Shown: piece by piece, positions 11,905 to 23,175 of the stretch | Layout: every line of letters begins with the position of its first letter | Numbering within the stretch: the stretch's first letter is position 1 | Source of the DNA: Notospermus geniculatus | Lineage: Eukaryota; Nemertea; Pilidiophora; Heteronemertea; Lineidae | Assembly (NCBI GenBank): GCA_002633025.1 | Contig: NMRB01002223.1 | Coordinates: forward strand, 1-64,000 | Direction of reading: 5' to 3' | Length of the DNA stretch: 64,000 bases | The notes under the pieces: generated by a model | What the model was told of the DNA's origin: nothing | Database searches by the model: none | Seen by the model: the letters and a program-made list of their open reading frames with translations, nothing else | Translations under genes and position numbers: made by a program

Positions 11905-13340
11905 CTAGGTAGTAAAGAGTGTGGACAACATTATCAAGGTAAGCCCAAGAAGAAGGTACGACATTCGCGGTGTCCAGGAGGAGCAGGACGGCTGGACAGG
12001 GTGCTGCAGTCCCGGGATGACATCATGCCAGAAGCTCAGAAACTTGTTCCTGTAGAAAGCGTCGGTGCGGAGGTCGAGGGTTCCATTTTGGATGCTGAAT
12101 ATCAGGAATTTTTCTTCTCTTAATTTAAACTGAGGCCACTGACGGGGTGTTGCGACTGGCTGATTGGGGTTGCTGGAAAAATTTAAAAAAAATGGTTTGT
12201 GGAGATTCTCAGAATGAGGTACATGTAGGCTATCATGCCAATCAGTAGAAAGACTTGAAAACATTCAAAGAAGAAAGCATTATCGGCTATTGCGCATGGT
12301 GGATGAGAACAGGACCTACAAGTATGGGTACTTCTTCCAAATGGACACGTTTACATCTGCATCGGTACACATCACGATGAGCAATGCGATTTTCACAGGC
12401 ACTAGGATGATTAACAAGCGAAATATAGCTACACCATTAAAGGGCTCGCCAGGCCCATGTGAAAAACGCATCGCTCACCGCAAACCGTGGCGATAAGGCT
12501 AAAGTGCAAACGGGCCTTTAACGAAACAAATGGCTTTTTCTGGACGACATCGGACTTGGCGAATCCTTCATATGACTGCACTCACCCCGACTTTGCGAAG
12601 TTCGTCCAATAAGTTATCACGGCATCTGAGAGGTCTACCTCACCAGGCGCCATTTTGGCTTCATTTTCGATGACCGTACCTCGGCCGAAGAGATAACCGA
12701 GTTCGTCGCCGTGTATGGCCCCATCCACGAACGGCTCCCGCTCCAGCATGTCACTCGGTACAATCGATCCGACAGCCGGACTGGGTCGAGGCAAGAAGCT
12801 GTACATGTAGGTGGCACCCGTCCCTGTAGTTCCGAGGAATTCCGCTTCGTGTCGCTTAACAAACTTGTGATTGCCGTCATAGTAATAAGCATCACCCGAA
12901 TACTCGACCAAATTCTCAGCCGTCATCATGTCGTTGGTGTTGCCATTCTCTAGTGTGCTGTAAACCCACCAGAGGGCATCCAGTGATTTCCTGCTTGCCC
13001 GTTCCCCTGTTATTCCATAGGCGTTCGCCCGTTTATAGAACATCTCCTTCGGTACCCCATCATAAAAACTCTTGTTGGTCGCCACCCTGTAGGTCGATTC
13101 AAATATTTCGACAATGCCACCTACTTCGTATCGGTTGTCACCGCTCAGGAAATCCAGAGACCTAAAGAATCGTTGATTTTCCATCTTCTCTGATGAGATT
13201 TGAGATGTTGGTGAATATGGGATAAAAGTGGCATCAATTCGGGGCCTGGCCACCGTCCTACCACCCCATTCTTTTCCACCTCTGTCAGGGTAGCCTAGTG
13301 CGCCCGAATAGAAATTCTCGGCTGGTAGTTTCCTCGTCAC
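11905..13340 (-). CDS. Carboxylesterase-fold enzyme, C-terminal exons
   Basis: Exons 13340(?)-12586 and 12172-11905 join in phase 2. The first carries carboxylesterase type-B landmarks: RPRIDATFIPYSP, GDNRYEVGG (the usual triad acid region) and GAIHGDELGYLFG, where the catalytic histidine sits, then YWTNFAKSG. The second begins NPNQP, has QWPQF and FWHDVIP, and ends in a hydrophobic run MSYLLLGLTLIMLSTLFTT typical of a GPI-anchor signal. The N-terminal half with the GxSxG serine is not visible upstream. Upstream sequence runs straight into a 205-210 bp tandem repeat at 13338, so the 5' exons are lost, far away or too short to see. The product would be a cholinesterase/carboxylesterase-like surface hydrolase if intact. 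Confidence 0.8.
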
Positions 13341-13815
13341 CCGTTTATTTCCATGAAGAGATGTTTTGATTGTTGTGAGACTATTTGTATATGTTAAAGT
13401 ATACGTCTGTACGTATGTGTGTGAAATATCAAGTCGATTTGATGACGATAACATTGTTTTTGCAGCCTCCCAAAAAAGTTGTGTGTCAGATCAGGTTGTG
13501 CATGGGGTATGAATGCTTTGTTGACTGGGCAGTTTTGCTCTCAAAGTCACCTGTTTATTTCCATGAAGAGAAGTTTTGATTGTTGTGAGACCATTTTTAT
13601 ATGTTAAAGTATACGTCTGTACGTATGTGTGTCAAGTCGATTTGATGACGATAACATTGCTTTTGCAGGCTCCCAAAAAGGTTGTGTGTCAGATCAGGTT
13701 GTGGATGGGATATGAATATGCTTTGTTGATCGGGCAGTTTTGCTATCAAAAACACCCGTTTATTTCCATGAAGAGAAGTTTTGATTGTTGTGAGACTATT
13801 TTAATATGTTAAAGT
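13338..13815. repeat. 205-210 bp tandem repeat, 2.3 copies
   Basis: Copies start at 13338, 13548 and 13753 with CACC(C/T)GTTTATTTCCATG. The open frames across it are artefacts. The array abuts the 5' edge of the visible esterase exon. Confidence 0.9.
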
Positions 13816-14349
13816 ATANAGAAATTTAATCAGAACCTGAAAAAACCACAATTACATTTACAACCATGGTATACGCACACTACATGCTTTGAAATACACA
13901 AGATACAACATTGCCATCCTCAAAATCTGGAGGTACTAGGGTGGAGGGCTGAACTCCATGCCCTTCCAAATTTACGCCTATCGATCGACTTTGAGCTCGT
14001 ATTCTGGCAGTTTAAATCCAATATCCCGTAATAGAAGCCAGAGCCAACCTACACTAAATTTCTTACTCTTAACAACATACAAATTTGCGAATTTGGAAGG
14101 GCAAGAGCCCAACCCACCACCCACGTGGAGAGATTAATCTCCACTAGGCCAGGCGTACCCGGGTGCGGGCCGAACTACTTGGACCTTGCTGTCTTCATCC
14201 AACTGTAACAATCACCTTTCAAACCTACCGCCCCGCAAAATGGCTATCGAGGAATAGGCCTAATTACCGCTTCCAACCAAGTTGTGCAATAAGCCCATTC
14301 AATCTCAATACTCTTATTCCAACAACAATACCAATCTTCATTCAGTATA
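13816..14349. other. Spacer with a short inverted pair
   Basis: GCCCTTCCAAATT (about 13961) and AATTTGGAAGGGC (about 14092) are inverted and may delimit a small degraded element. Otherwise nothing is recognised. Confidence 0.4.
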
Positions 14350-14356
14350 ACAAACG

Positions 14357-14735
14357 TTAAACTCCCTACGCAGTTGTGTACCGCGCCCCCTTCGGTTTAT
14401 TCGCTCTCCACAACTGCTTAACTTCGTAAAATTCGCCGCGTTCGGTCAACAGATGGCGCTGAGAGAGTCGACCAATGAGAGCACCGAGCAACCGGTAACC
14501 AAGTAGGCCTGAGACACTTTTTCATTGGCCGAGCGGTTCGTAGCCATGGTAGCACAAGAACATCCGTTGCCAACGGGCCAAACATTTCTGAAAGCAGCGT
14601 GCTGATAGACTGTAAAACTCGCGCCAGGCCCAGACGCCATCTGTTGACCGAACGCGGCGAACACAGCCAAGTAAAGCAGTTGTGGAGAGCGAGTAACCGA
14701 AGGGGGCGCGATACACAACTGCGTAGGGAGTTTAA
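14357..14735. mobile_element. 379-bp MITE with 7-bp target duplication
   Basis: Terminal inverted repeats start TTAAACTCCCTACGCAG and run about 65 bp, then resume inside as TTCGGTCAACAGATGGCG. ACAAACG flanks both sides (14350-14356 and 14736-14742). Frames read through it on both strands are by-products of the inverted repeat. Confidence 0.85.
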
Positions 14736-15104
14736 ACAAACGTATCCTTCTATACACACATCAACTACAGCTCTCTTCTTTGTGGAATTAACAAATAACA
14801 TTGCGCGGGGAAACTTTAATCCCTCCTCAAAACACACAATGGACACACTCCCTTATTCTGTCCACTCTATAAACCGCACTCATTGCATATCTGGCGAACA
14901 ACATTCCATTATAACTCCAAGGGCTTTGTACACATACCGCCTCTGCCTACAAGTAACTCTACCACACACCAGGCGGTCACACCGAACTTTCAACAATGAG
15001 CGGAAGAAAAGTGCCGAACTAAATTGCTCTGAATATCTACATGTCAATCTGAATTCCGATCTTACGCTCACACAGGCCTGCCGCCAATCGATATGAACTC
15101 ACAG

Positions 15105-15250
15105 CTGCATTTTCTGGCCCCCAGCACCATGCTCGCAAGGGCTGCCGCTAGCAATGTCAGCACACAACAGCATACTTCTCGCCCCCAGCAATGCTCGCAA
15201 GGGCAATATTAGCTCACAACGGGTTACGACATTTACTTTTACCCCCAGCA
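15105..15250. repeat. 66-bp tandem array, left part
   Basis: Units carry CTCGCAAGGGCTGCCGCTAG and TTTACTTTTACCCCCAGCA. The array resumes at 23019 after the foldback insertion. Confidence 0.8.
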
Positions 15251-15845
15251 TAAAGCTTGGGGTGTCTATAAAACTAAGACCTAAGACCTAAGACTCTATA
15301 AAACTAAGACCTATAAAACTAAGACATTCAGAGTCTTATATGTCTTAGTTTTATAGAGTCTTAGGTCGTAGGTCTTAGTTTTATAGATCTCACTTTGGGT
15401 GTCTATAAAACTAAGACATTCAGAAAAACTACATGTATAAAACTAAGAGCTTAGTTTTATAGGTCTTAGTTTTATAGATCTTAGTTTTATAGATCTCACT
15501 TTGGGTGTCTATAAAACTAAGACATTCAGAAGAGTTTTAATAATTTTTGCTAAAATTTCACAGCGATGTCATGGGCGATGCAGGGCCGTGTGTGTGGGGG
15601 GGNTGAAAATCACATTTTTTGGTTGGCTCGGGGGGGGGGGCAACTGCCCCCTCGCCCCCTTTAAATACGGGCCTGCGATGTCCGTCGTCTGTGTTTACAT
15701 GTACGTTAATTCCACCCATTTTTCCATTCATTTTTAAGTTTCTGAACAGTCCACTTTCCATACTCTGCCATGTTGCAAACTGAGTGACACTAGGACTTAT
15801 AGTACAGAAGAGCCATCTGGAGGTTTAGTTTTCGCTGGATAGCCC

Positions 15846-16059
15846 TGTTGCAGAATCTTTGTGACATGCTGTATATATATAAGTGAGGTGCTGCCACCTG
15901 TGAGGCACAAAACAAACCTTTTGTGACATCATGTTCATTATAATAAAAAGGGCTTCAGTCGCCATGTTTTTATACCCTTTAGTTCGTCTTCAGTTTTATC
16001 CCACTTTGACTTGGTTTTAAATTCATTTTACTTGTTTATGGACATTTAATTCCGCCACA
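15846..16059 (+). repeat. 5' LTR of BEL element
   Basis: It starts TGTTGCAGAATC and ends TTCCGCCACA. It carries a TATATATATAAG promoter-like word and an AATAAA-like ATAATAAAAAG, both expected of an LTR. Confidence 0.92.
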
Positions 16060-16078
16060 TTTTGGTGCCGAAACCCTC

Positions 16079-19000
16079 TTGGAACAATTGAAGGACTTTC
16101 AAGTTGTGTCTGGTAAGATTAATATGGAAACTTTGAAGAAATCTAGAGCTGCTTGTCGTGGCTGGGTAAGCCGAGAAGCCACTGCACTAGAAAGTACTAT
16201 GGACAGGAAGGACATAACACATGCCAATTTGAAATTTCAACTATCCGAGTTTGAACGTAGACTTTCTGCTCTCAATGAAGCGCAGTGTAGGGTTGAGGAG
16301 CAGATAGACCTTAAAGAGCTCGATGAGGATATTGAAGCTGCATTTCAATTTGTACAAAAATATTCAAATTTGAAACGAGACGCTCTGAAATTGCTTGATG
16401 ATTTGCCAAATCCAAAAACTTCCGGTTCTGGCAAAGGCGGCGGACATGATGATGTTTCTTCGGGAAAACTTGTGAGTGCCAAATTGCCAAAATTGGAAAT
16501 ACCTACGTTTAAGGGAGACATTATGAAGTGGCAGTCCTTTTGGGACCAGTTCAATGCAATCGTTCACTCTCGTCAACTACCTCCTGTGAGTAAGTTCACT
16601 TACTTGAAGTCATCTCTTGAGGGGGAGGCGTTAGATGTTGTTAGTGGCCTCTCTCTGACTGACACCAACTATGCGCTCGCCTGTAAACTTCTTGACGAAC
16701 GATTTAACCGACCAGAACGCATTATATTCGCTCATATTCAGGCTTTACTGAATATGTCAGTCCCTACAGGCAATTTGTCTGTCAGTCAACTGTGGAGAAT
16801 TCGGGATGAAATCAACATGCATGTGCGATGTTTAGCTGATTTAAAAGTTAGTGGCGACAAGTATGGCTTATTCCTTACACCGTTGATTCTGTCAATGTTA
16901 CCCGCAGATTTACGGTTGGAGTGGGCTCGAGAAGAAGGAAAAGAGAGTGATTTAGATTATTTGCTGAAATTCCTAAAGGAGGACATTGAACGTCGTGAAC
17001 GTTCTGAGGGATTTAAAAACCCTCTTGTGAAATCGAAATCAGCAATGAACGCTGAAGAGAAGAAGGTTACACCTTCGGCTCCACGTGTTGGAACAGCATC
17101 CGCTATGCATACTTCGTCAGCTGAACCCTGTGTTTTCTGTTCCAAGCCTCACCCGTCAGTTAAGTGCTGGGACATTCAGAAACTTTCGTGTGAGGATAGG
17201 CTTTCACGTTTCAAATCAGCAGGTGTTTGCTTCCGATGTTTAGCTAAGAACCATGTTGCTAGGGGATGTGCTGCCAAGTGTGCCAAGTGCCATGGACGTC
17301 ATCATGAACTGTTGTGTAATCCACAGAAGGCAAGGGTGAAAGGGACAAAACCTCAAACTCAGAAAAGTGTAAACACTGGTGATTCTGTAGATAGTACATG
17401 TAAAAAGATGGAATCTGTGCCAAACAATCAACCCGTTGCTACCCCTGTGGACCAAAGTTCTGTGTCTCATGTTAGTATTGCACACAGTGTCTCAGACAAT
17501 GTGTATACGGTCTTACAGACCGCCAGAGTAAAAGTCAATGGTTCTAAGGGTAGTGTAGTGGCAACCTTGATGTTTGACACCGGTTCCGACCATTCATACG
17601 TCACTAGTGAACTTGTAAATAAGGTTGGCCCAGAGTGGGTCACATCGAGATTGATGTCGTACGCAGCCTTTGGCTGTGGTCAACCCTCCACATCTTCTGT
17701 GCATAATGTCTACAAGCTTGGTTTGCATGATAAGTTAGGTATTTCAGAAAAGGTACATGTACTCCAAGCTATTGAAGTAAAGAAAGTTTGTGCATCTATG
17801 TACAGACCTAGTGTATCAAGACACGTACTTGAGTCGATATCTGATCTTGAATTGGCTGACCAGTATGATGAGAGTAGAGACCTTCATATTGATATTCTGG
17901 TAGGTCTTGATCATTACTGGGAATTTATGAAACCAGACATTAGAAACCTGTCGCATAATGGTAGATTGGTCGTACAAGACTCTGTGTTTGGATGGGTACT
18001 CTCAGGATTATGTCATGACAATGTTGATAGTGTTTCAGCTGCATCATCTTCTGGTCTTGTCTCACATCAGTTGATCTGTCTTTCAGATATCCCAAACAAT
18101 GTCTTGAAGAATTTCTGGAATTTAGAGACAATTGGAATTTGTCCGGAAGTTGAGAGTGGTCCAGAAGACAGAGTTTTGACAGAGTTCAGTGAAAGTATCA
18201 GGTTTGTGGATGGTAGGTATGAGGTTCAGTTGCCCTGGAAGAGTAGTGGCGCTCAGTTGAATCTTTTGAATAACCGCAAGTTGGCTGAAGGGAGATTAGA
18301 GCGTTTGAATCACAAGTTGTCTAAAGATCCTGAGTTGCGTACCAGATATAATTCTGTTCTGAGTGAATTGGAAGAACAAGGTATTATAGTTGAAGTGCTG
18401 CACTCTGACGGGGTGACTGGACCTCGGCCCGTCTATTATATGCCACATCATCCAGTGGTAAGGGAGTCACGGCTGACCACCAAAGTCAGACCGGTGTTTG
18501 ACGCCTCTGCCAAAGGTTACAATGGAGTTTCGCTGAACGACTGTCTTGACGCTGGTCCATCTCTCCTTCCTGGACTTGTAGACATTTTGATTAGATTTAG
18601 GAGATGGCGTGTAGGAATCACATCAGATATTTGTAAAGCATTTTTGCAAATAAGAGTGAGAGAAGAAGATCAGAATGTACACAGATTCCTTTGGTATAGG
18701 GATGGTAAGACCAGAGTCATGAAGTTTTTGCGTGTTCCCTTTGGTAACACAAGTAGTCCGTTTTTGTTGAATGCCACTATCCGACATCATCTGTCCAAGT
18801 ATCCTGACACAAGAGCCGTTGAAGACCTGCGTGAAAACTTGTACGTTGATGATTGGATCACAGGTACAGATCTTGAGAGTGAAGCCTGCGACTTGTTTCG
18901 GGAGGGTGGACAGGTGATGTCGGAGGGGGGCTTCGAACTGGCAAAGTGGACTTCAAATAGTGAAGTAGTCAATGACATGTTGTTCAAGGAATATGGTTCA

Positions 19001-19969
19001 AAGCATACTCAGTCAGAATGTATGAAAATCCTTGGCTTGAAATGGTTTAAGTCCGAGGATTGTTTTGGATTTGATGGTGTTGAGTTACCGACTCCACTGG
19101 TAGTCACAAAGCGGGTTGTTCTGAGCTGCCTTGCTAGACTTTATGACCCCTTGGGATTCTTAAATCCATACGTCATGATTGCCAAGATAATACTTCAGGA
19201 CATCTGGTCTTTGAACATTGATTGGGATGCTGAAGTACCATCAGATGTTCAGTGTAGGTTCATCAAGTGGGTAGATGGCTTATCGGAGATTCAGACTTGG
19301 AGGATTCCACGGTGCTACAGTGTTGCATCACCATGGTCAACTTTACAGGGAGTGGAACTCCATTGTTTTGGGGATGCTTCTCAACGTGGCTATGGAGCTT
19401 GTGGTTACATTCGTATTCCCCGTGGTGATGGGACTTACGTGGTTTCTTTGATTACTTCTAGGTCTAGAGTGGCTCCGTTGAAGGAGATTTCCTTACCCAG
19501 GTTGGAACTGCTTGGTGCACTGATGTGTGCAAGGTTGCTTCATTCTGTTAGACATGCTTTGAAGCTCTCCGATGCTGCGTGCTATTGTTGGACGGATTCG
19601 ATGGTTGCCTTGGGTTGGATCAAGGGTGAGCCTTCTAGGTGGAAGACCTTTGTGGCCAACCGGGTACATGAGATTCATAGTTTGTTTGGGCCTGAACATT
19701 GGTCACATTGTCCGGGGAAAGGCAACCCTTCTGATTTGTTGACTAGAGGTGTCTACGCTGAACATTTGCTGTCATCTGATCAGTGGTTAAATGGACCTGC
19801 TTGGCTAGCTGTATCCTTTTCCTTGTTGGGGGAGGATATTTCCTTTGACTCAGTGGAGCGTTTCCTCCAGTCAGAGAAAGTTTCTACAGTGGCTGTTACA
19901 TCAGTTTGGATTCCTCACGAAAGAGTGTTGGAGGTAGAACGTTGGGGGTGCACTGGAGAAAGCAATTAG
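16079..19969 (+). CDS. BEL/Pao gag-pol, gag to RNase H
   Basis: One long frame, with its first ATG at 16124, encodes the gag and front pol of a Pao-type element. An N-terminal coiled region leads to a DUF1759-type gag core (about residues 135-330), then CCHC/cysteine-rich knuckles (about 350-415). An aspartic protease with DTGS lies near 499, reverse transcriptase with YVDD near 921, and RNase H with GDASQRGYG near 1098 and TDSM further on. The frame ends after RNase H because of a one-base offset in a run of five G at 19945-19949. The coding sense then continues one base over into the integrase frame. Whether the offset is a mutation, an assembly slip or programmed is not decidable here. Confidence 0.93.
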   Translation: MEQLKDFQVVSGKINMETLKKSRAACRGWVSREATALESTMDRKDITHANLKFQLSEFERRLSALNEAQCRVEEQIDLKELDEDIEAAFQFVQKYSNLKRDALKLLDDLPNPKTSGSGKGGGHDDVSSGKLVSAKLPKLEIPTFKGDIMKWQSFWDQFNAIVHSRQLPPVSKFTYLKSSLEGEALDVVSGLSLTDTNYALACKLLDERFNRPERIIFAHIQALLNMSVPTGNLSVSQLWRIRDEINMHVRCLADLKVSGDKYGLFLTPLILSMLPADLRLEWAREEGKESDLDYLLKFLKEDIERRERSEGFKNPLVKSKSAMNAEEKKVTPSAPRVGTASAMHTSSAEPCVFCSKPHPSVKCWDIQKLSCEDRLSRFKSAGVCFRCLAKNHVARGCAAKCAKCHGRHHELLCNPQKARVKGTKPQTQKSVNTGDSVDSTCKKMESVPNNQPVATPVDQSSVSHVSIAHSVSDNVYTVLQTARVKVNGSKGSVVATLMFDTGSDHSYVTSELVNKVGPEWVTSRLMSYAAFGCGQPSTSSVHNVYKLGLHDKLGISEKVHVLQAIEVKKVCASMYRPSVSRHVLESISDLELADQYDESRDLHIDILVGLDHYWEFMKPDIRNLSHNGRLVVQDSVFGWVLSGLCHDNVDSVSAASSSGLVSHQLICLSDIPNNVLKNFWNLETIGICPEVESGPEDRVLTEFSESIRFVDGRYEVQLPWKSSGAQLNLLNNRKLAEGRLERLNHKLSKDPELRTRYNSVLSELEEQGIIVEVLHSDGVTGPRPVYYMPHHPVVRESRLTTKVRPVFDASAKGYNGVSLNDCLDAGPSLLPGLVDILIRFRRWRVGITSDICKAFLQIRVREEDQNVHRFLWYRDGKTRVMKFLRVPFGNTSSPFLLNATIRHHLSKYPDTRAVEDLRENLYVDDWITGTDLESEACDLFREGGQVMSEGGFELAKWTSNSEVVNDMLFKEYGSKHTQSECMKILGLKWFKSEDCFGFDGVELPTPLVVTKRVVLSCLARLYDPLGFLNPYVMIAKIILQDIWSLNIDWDAEVPSDVQCRFIKWVDGLSEIQTWRIPRCYSVASPWSTLQGVELHCFGDASQRGYGACGYIRIPRGDGTYVVSLITSRSRVAPLKEISLPRLELLGALMCARLLHSVRHALKLSDAACYCWTDSMVALGWIKGEPSRWKTFVANRVHEIHSLFGPEHWSHCPGKGNPSDLLTRGVYAEHLLSSDQWLNGPAWLAVSFSLLGEDISFDSVERFLQSEKVSTVAVTSVWIPHERVLEVERWGCTGESN

Positions 19970-21572
19970 AGTCACTGGTTGGGTACTACGGTTCATGTCC
20001 AATGCTCGTCAGGTGGGAAATCAGCGTACCTGTGGAGACTTGTCTTTGGAGGAAATGTCCAGAGCCAAGAAGTGCTTGGTTGGTCACATTCAACATGTAA
20101 CATATGATTCAGAATTCGAGACTCTGAAACAGGACAAACTAGTGTCAAAGTCTTCACCTTTGTATGGTCTGAGTCCAGTTATCGGGAATGACGGTTTGCT
20201 ACGTGTTGGTGGGCGTCTTGAGCATTCCGAATTGTCATATGCTGAAAAGCACCCAGTGATAGTGCCAAAAGGGCACTTTGCGGTTCTTCTCATTAGATCT
20301 GAGCACTTGAGACTTGCTCATGCTGGAGTTGAAACTATGATTACCAATCTCCGGGATGAGTATTGGATCATTGGCCTCAGGCGAATGGCCAAGGCAGTGA
20401 AGAAAGGTTGTTTCTTATGTCAGCTGAAGGATGCTCAAGCATGCAATCAGGTTGCAGCCCCTCTCCCAGAGTTGAGAGTTCATGAGGCGCCGGTGTTTAC
20501 AGTAACTGGATTGGATTACGGAGGGCCACTCTTTTGCATTGATTTTCCACTCAAGAAGTTTTATATACTCTTGTTTACCTGTGCCGTGGTAAGGGCCATT
20601 CATCTTGAGTTAACAGAATCATTAGAAGTGTCTGACTGTATTTTGGCACTGAGGCGATTTATCGCCAGGCGAGGTCTGCCCAGTGTTCTGTATTCTGACA
20701 ATGCTCAAACTTTCAAAGGCACAGAGTCGGTCATGATTCGGTTGTACGGTACGGTTTTTCCAAAGTGGAAGAATATCGCTCCCCGATCACCCTGGTGGGG
20801 TGGTTGGTGGGAAAGACTGGTGCGTAGTGTGAAATCTGCATTGAGGAAAACAGTTGGAAATCGATGTTTGACAAAGGTTGAGTTGGAGACAACATTGTGT
20901 GAAATTGAAGCTTGTGTTAACTGTAGACCACTGACCTTCGTAGGAGATGAAATTAGTGGCACGAGGCCTCTCACACCTGCTCATTTCTTGGTTGGAAGGA
21001 ATTTGGGTTTCCAGACAGTGGTAGATGAAAAGGAGATCGAGGTTTCTCAGGCGGACTTGAGTGAGAGTGAACAGATTAGACAGAGATATCTAGAATTATT
21101 TTGGTCCGTTTGGAGCAAAGACTACCTGAGAAATCTCCCTCCTGCCGTGAACAAGTTTAGGTCCAAGGGTGATATTGGTGTGGGAACGATGGTTCTAATT
21201 AGAGAAGATAATCTTCCCCGGATGAAGTGGCCATTGGGTGTTGTCACAAGGGTATTTCCTGGGCGAGACGGACTTGTGAGAACTGTAGAATTGAAGACTT
21301 CAAAGGGTCTGTTGGTCCGTCCCGTTCAGAAGTTACATGATTTGGAAGTGCCCAGTGTCACGGCTGGGAGAGGAATGAATGTTTCTTTTGATCCTAGTGG
21401 TATTGGGATGTTGAGGGATCATCAGGCGTCTGGTCAAGGTGGGAGTGTTGATGTTCCCCCCTCAGACACTGGTGTTCCTTCGTCATCTAAAATTGCAGAC
21501 CGATCACAGACAGGTGTTAAGGTCACACGTTGTGGCAGAGTTTCAAAACCAAAAGTGAAGTTGAATCTTTAA
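19970..21572 (+). CDS. BEL/Pao integrase and C-terminal domain
   Basis: Continuation of pol in the next frame. Recognisable sense resumes at about 19950 in this frame and the start is not a true initiation site. It has an H/C zinc-binding N-terminal integrase region, with HLRLAHAG and later CFLC. The catalytic core has D in GLDYGGP, D in SDNAQTF and E in WWERLVRS, followed by a chromodomain-like/DUF5641 C-terminal module (GVGTMVLIREDN...PRMKWPLG). Downstream of the stop, about 830 bp without frames leads to the 3' LTR and includes an AGAAA microsatellite at 21848. Confidence 0.93.
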
Positions 21573-22403
21573 TTATTGTGGTTGCTCAAGTCATATTCAA
21601 GTCCTTCAATTATTTACGTGTGTCCAGTTGATAGGCATTAGTTCGTTTGTTGGAATTTTAGAATGCAGTATCAACAGTGACACATGTGGTGGAAAAATGT
21701 CTCGTTTATAAGAAGTGGGATATTTGTTATTGTGAAACAGAAGAAGCCAATGTGATTTAATTTTAAATTTGTAGTTATATCATGTTTAGTTTCAATTTTG
21801 TCGTTTGAGCTGTTCATTGTTGATAACTATCTGCTGGGTTTTGCCAGAAAGAAAGAAAGAAAGAGAAAAAAATCATGTTGATCATTTGGTATTCTGATGG
21901 CTCGTTGGATGATGTACTTATGAGTCTAGAGTCGGTGTTCAGGTGTCTAGAGTCTTGTGTAGTGTAGGCCGAATAATGGACGGAGTTGGATAGTGTTTGG
22001 CCTGTATTGTTCAGTTTAGTGAGTTTAGAACTGAAAACCCTTAGAGTGTGATTATTGGTCTAGGTCACTAGTTGAGTCATGGTTTAAGTTGTAAGTGACC
22101 TTATTGGTGGTGTGTGAGTTTGGAGGTGATTGCGCACACTGTTGAGGTATTAAGAGTAGTTATGTGGTACTATACTGCTCTTCCAAAGTTGTCAAATTTA
22201 AATTGTGAAGTATGACTCTAGCGGTAGTTTCAGCAAGAACATTGTATTGTAATGAGTGCAGTCATAGCAATGAGTCACAAAGTTGTATTTTAAGTGTTTG
22301 TACAACATTTAGTAGTTTGATTAGTTCCATAGTTGTCATACATGGGTTTTAATGAAGTACGGTATTTGATTTTAATATTTGTTCACACAAATAGGTGGGA
22401 GTA

Positions 22404-22616
22404 TGTTGCAGAATCTTTGTGACATGCTGTATATATATAAGTGAGGTGCTGCCACCTGTGAGGCACAAAACAAACCTTTTGTGACATCATGTTCTGATAA
22501 TAAAAAGGGCTTCAGTCGCCATGTTTTTATACCCTTTAGTTCGTCTTCAGTTTTATCCCACTTTGACTTGGTTTTAAATTCATTTTACTTGTTTATGGAC
22601 ATTTAATTCCGCCACA
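22404..22616 (+). repeat. 3' LTR of BEL element
   Basis: Almost identical to the 5' LTR. It differs by a short indel and substitutions after ACATCATGTTC. It is preceded by the polypurine tract and followed by the AGCCC duplication. Confidence 0.92.
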
Positions 22617-23018
22617 AGCCCCATTCCGATGCTCATACTGAACAGAACTGAATGTCTTAGTTTTATAGACGCCCAAAGTGAGATCTATAAAACTAAGGTC
22701 TATAAAACTAAGACCTATAAAACTAAGCTCTTCTGAATGTCTTAGTTTTATAGTTTTTCTGAATGTCTTAGTTTTATAGACACCCAAAGTGAGATCTATA
22801 AAACTAAGACCTATAGAACTAAGCTCTTCTGAATGTCTTAGTTTTATAGTCTTTCTGAATGTCTTAGTTTTATAGACACCCAAAGTGAGATCTATAAAAC
22901 TAAGACCTAAGACCTAAGACTCTATAAAACTAAGACATATAAGACTCTGAATGTCTTAGTTTTATAGGTCTTAGTTTTATAGAGTCTTAGGTCTTAGGTC
23001 TTAGTTTTATAGACACCC

Positions 23019-23175
23019 TAAAGCTTGCAAGGGCTGCCGCTAGCAAAATTAGCTCACAACGGCATTTACTTTTACCCCCAGCACAATGCTCGCAAGGGCT
23101 GCCGCTAGCAAAATTAGCTCACAACGGCATTTACTTTTACCCCCAGGACGATCCTTGCAAGGGCTGCCGCCACAG
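23019..23175. repeat. 66-bp tandem array, right part
   Basis: Just over two units of GCAAGGGCTGCCGCTAGC plus ACAACGGCATTTACTTTTAC. It is the continuation of the 15105-15250 array, interrupted by the foldback element. Confidence 0.85.

Larger units (their letters stand above)
15846..22616 (+). mobile_element. BEL/Pao LTR retrotransposon
   Basis: Two 213-214 bp LTRs bounded TG...CA, a primer site TGGTGCCGAAACCC at 16062, gag-pol frames in Pao order and a purine-rich AGGTGGGAGTA just before the 3' LTR. The 5-bp duplication AGCCC lies at 15841-15845 and 22617-22621. The LTRs differ only around the TTCATTATAA/TTCTGATAA segment, so insertion was recent. There is no envelope frame. The element is nearly intact, with one frame break at 19945-19949. 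Confidence 0.95.
15259..23018. mobile_element. Foldback element hosting a retrotransposon
   Basis: Left terminus GGGGTGTCTATAAAACTAAG and right terminus, inverted, GGGTGTCTATAAAACTAAG. Both ends consist of many short TATAAAACTAAGAC modules in both orientations (15259-15535 and 22645-23018). TAAAGCTT flanks the whole block at 15251-15258 and 23019-23026, an 8-bp target duplication. The interior holds a reversed fragment of the SAP-repeat family (15700-15845 plus 22622-22640), which was later split by the BEL element. Confidence 0.8.

Noticed and set aside
14418-14846. 142-codon minus-strand frame
   Set aside because: It spans the inverted repeats of the 14357 MITE and has no family sense.
15240-15535. 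CRISPR-like array of short repeats
   Set aside because: Modules occur in both orientations with no unique spacers, at the ends of an element with target duplication, in a eukaryotic context.
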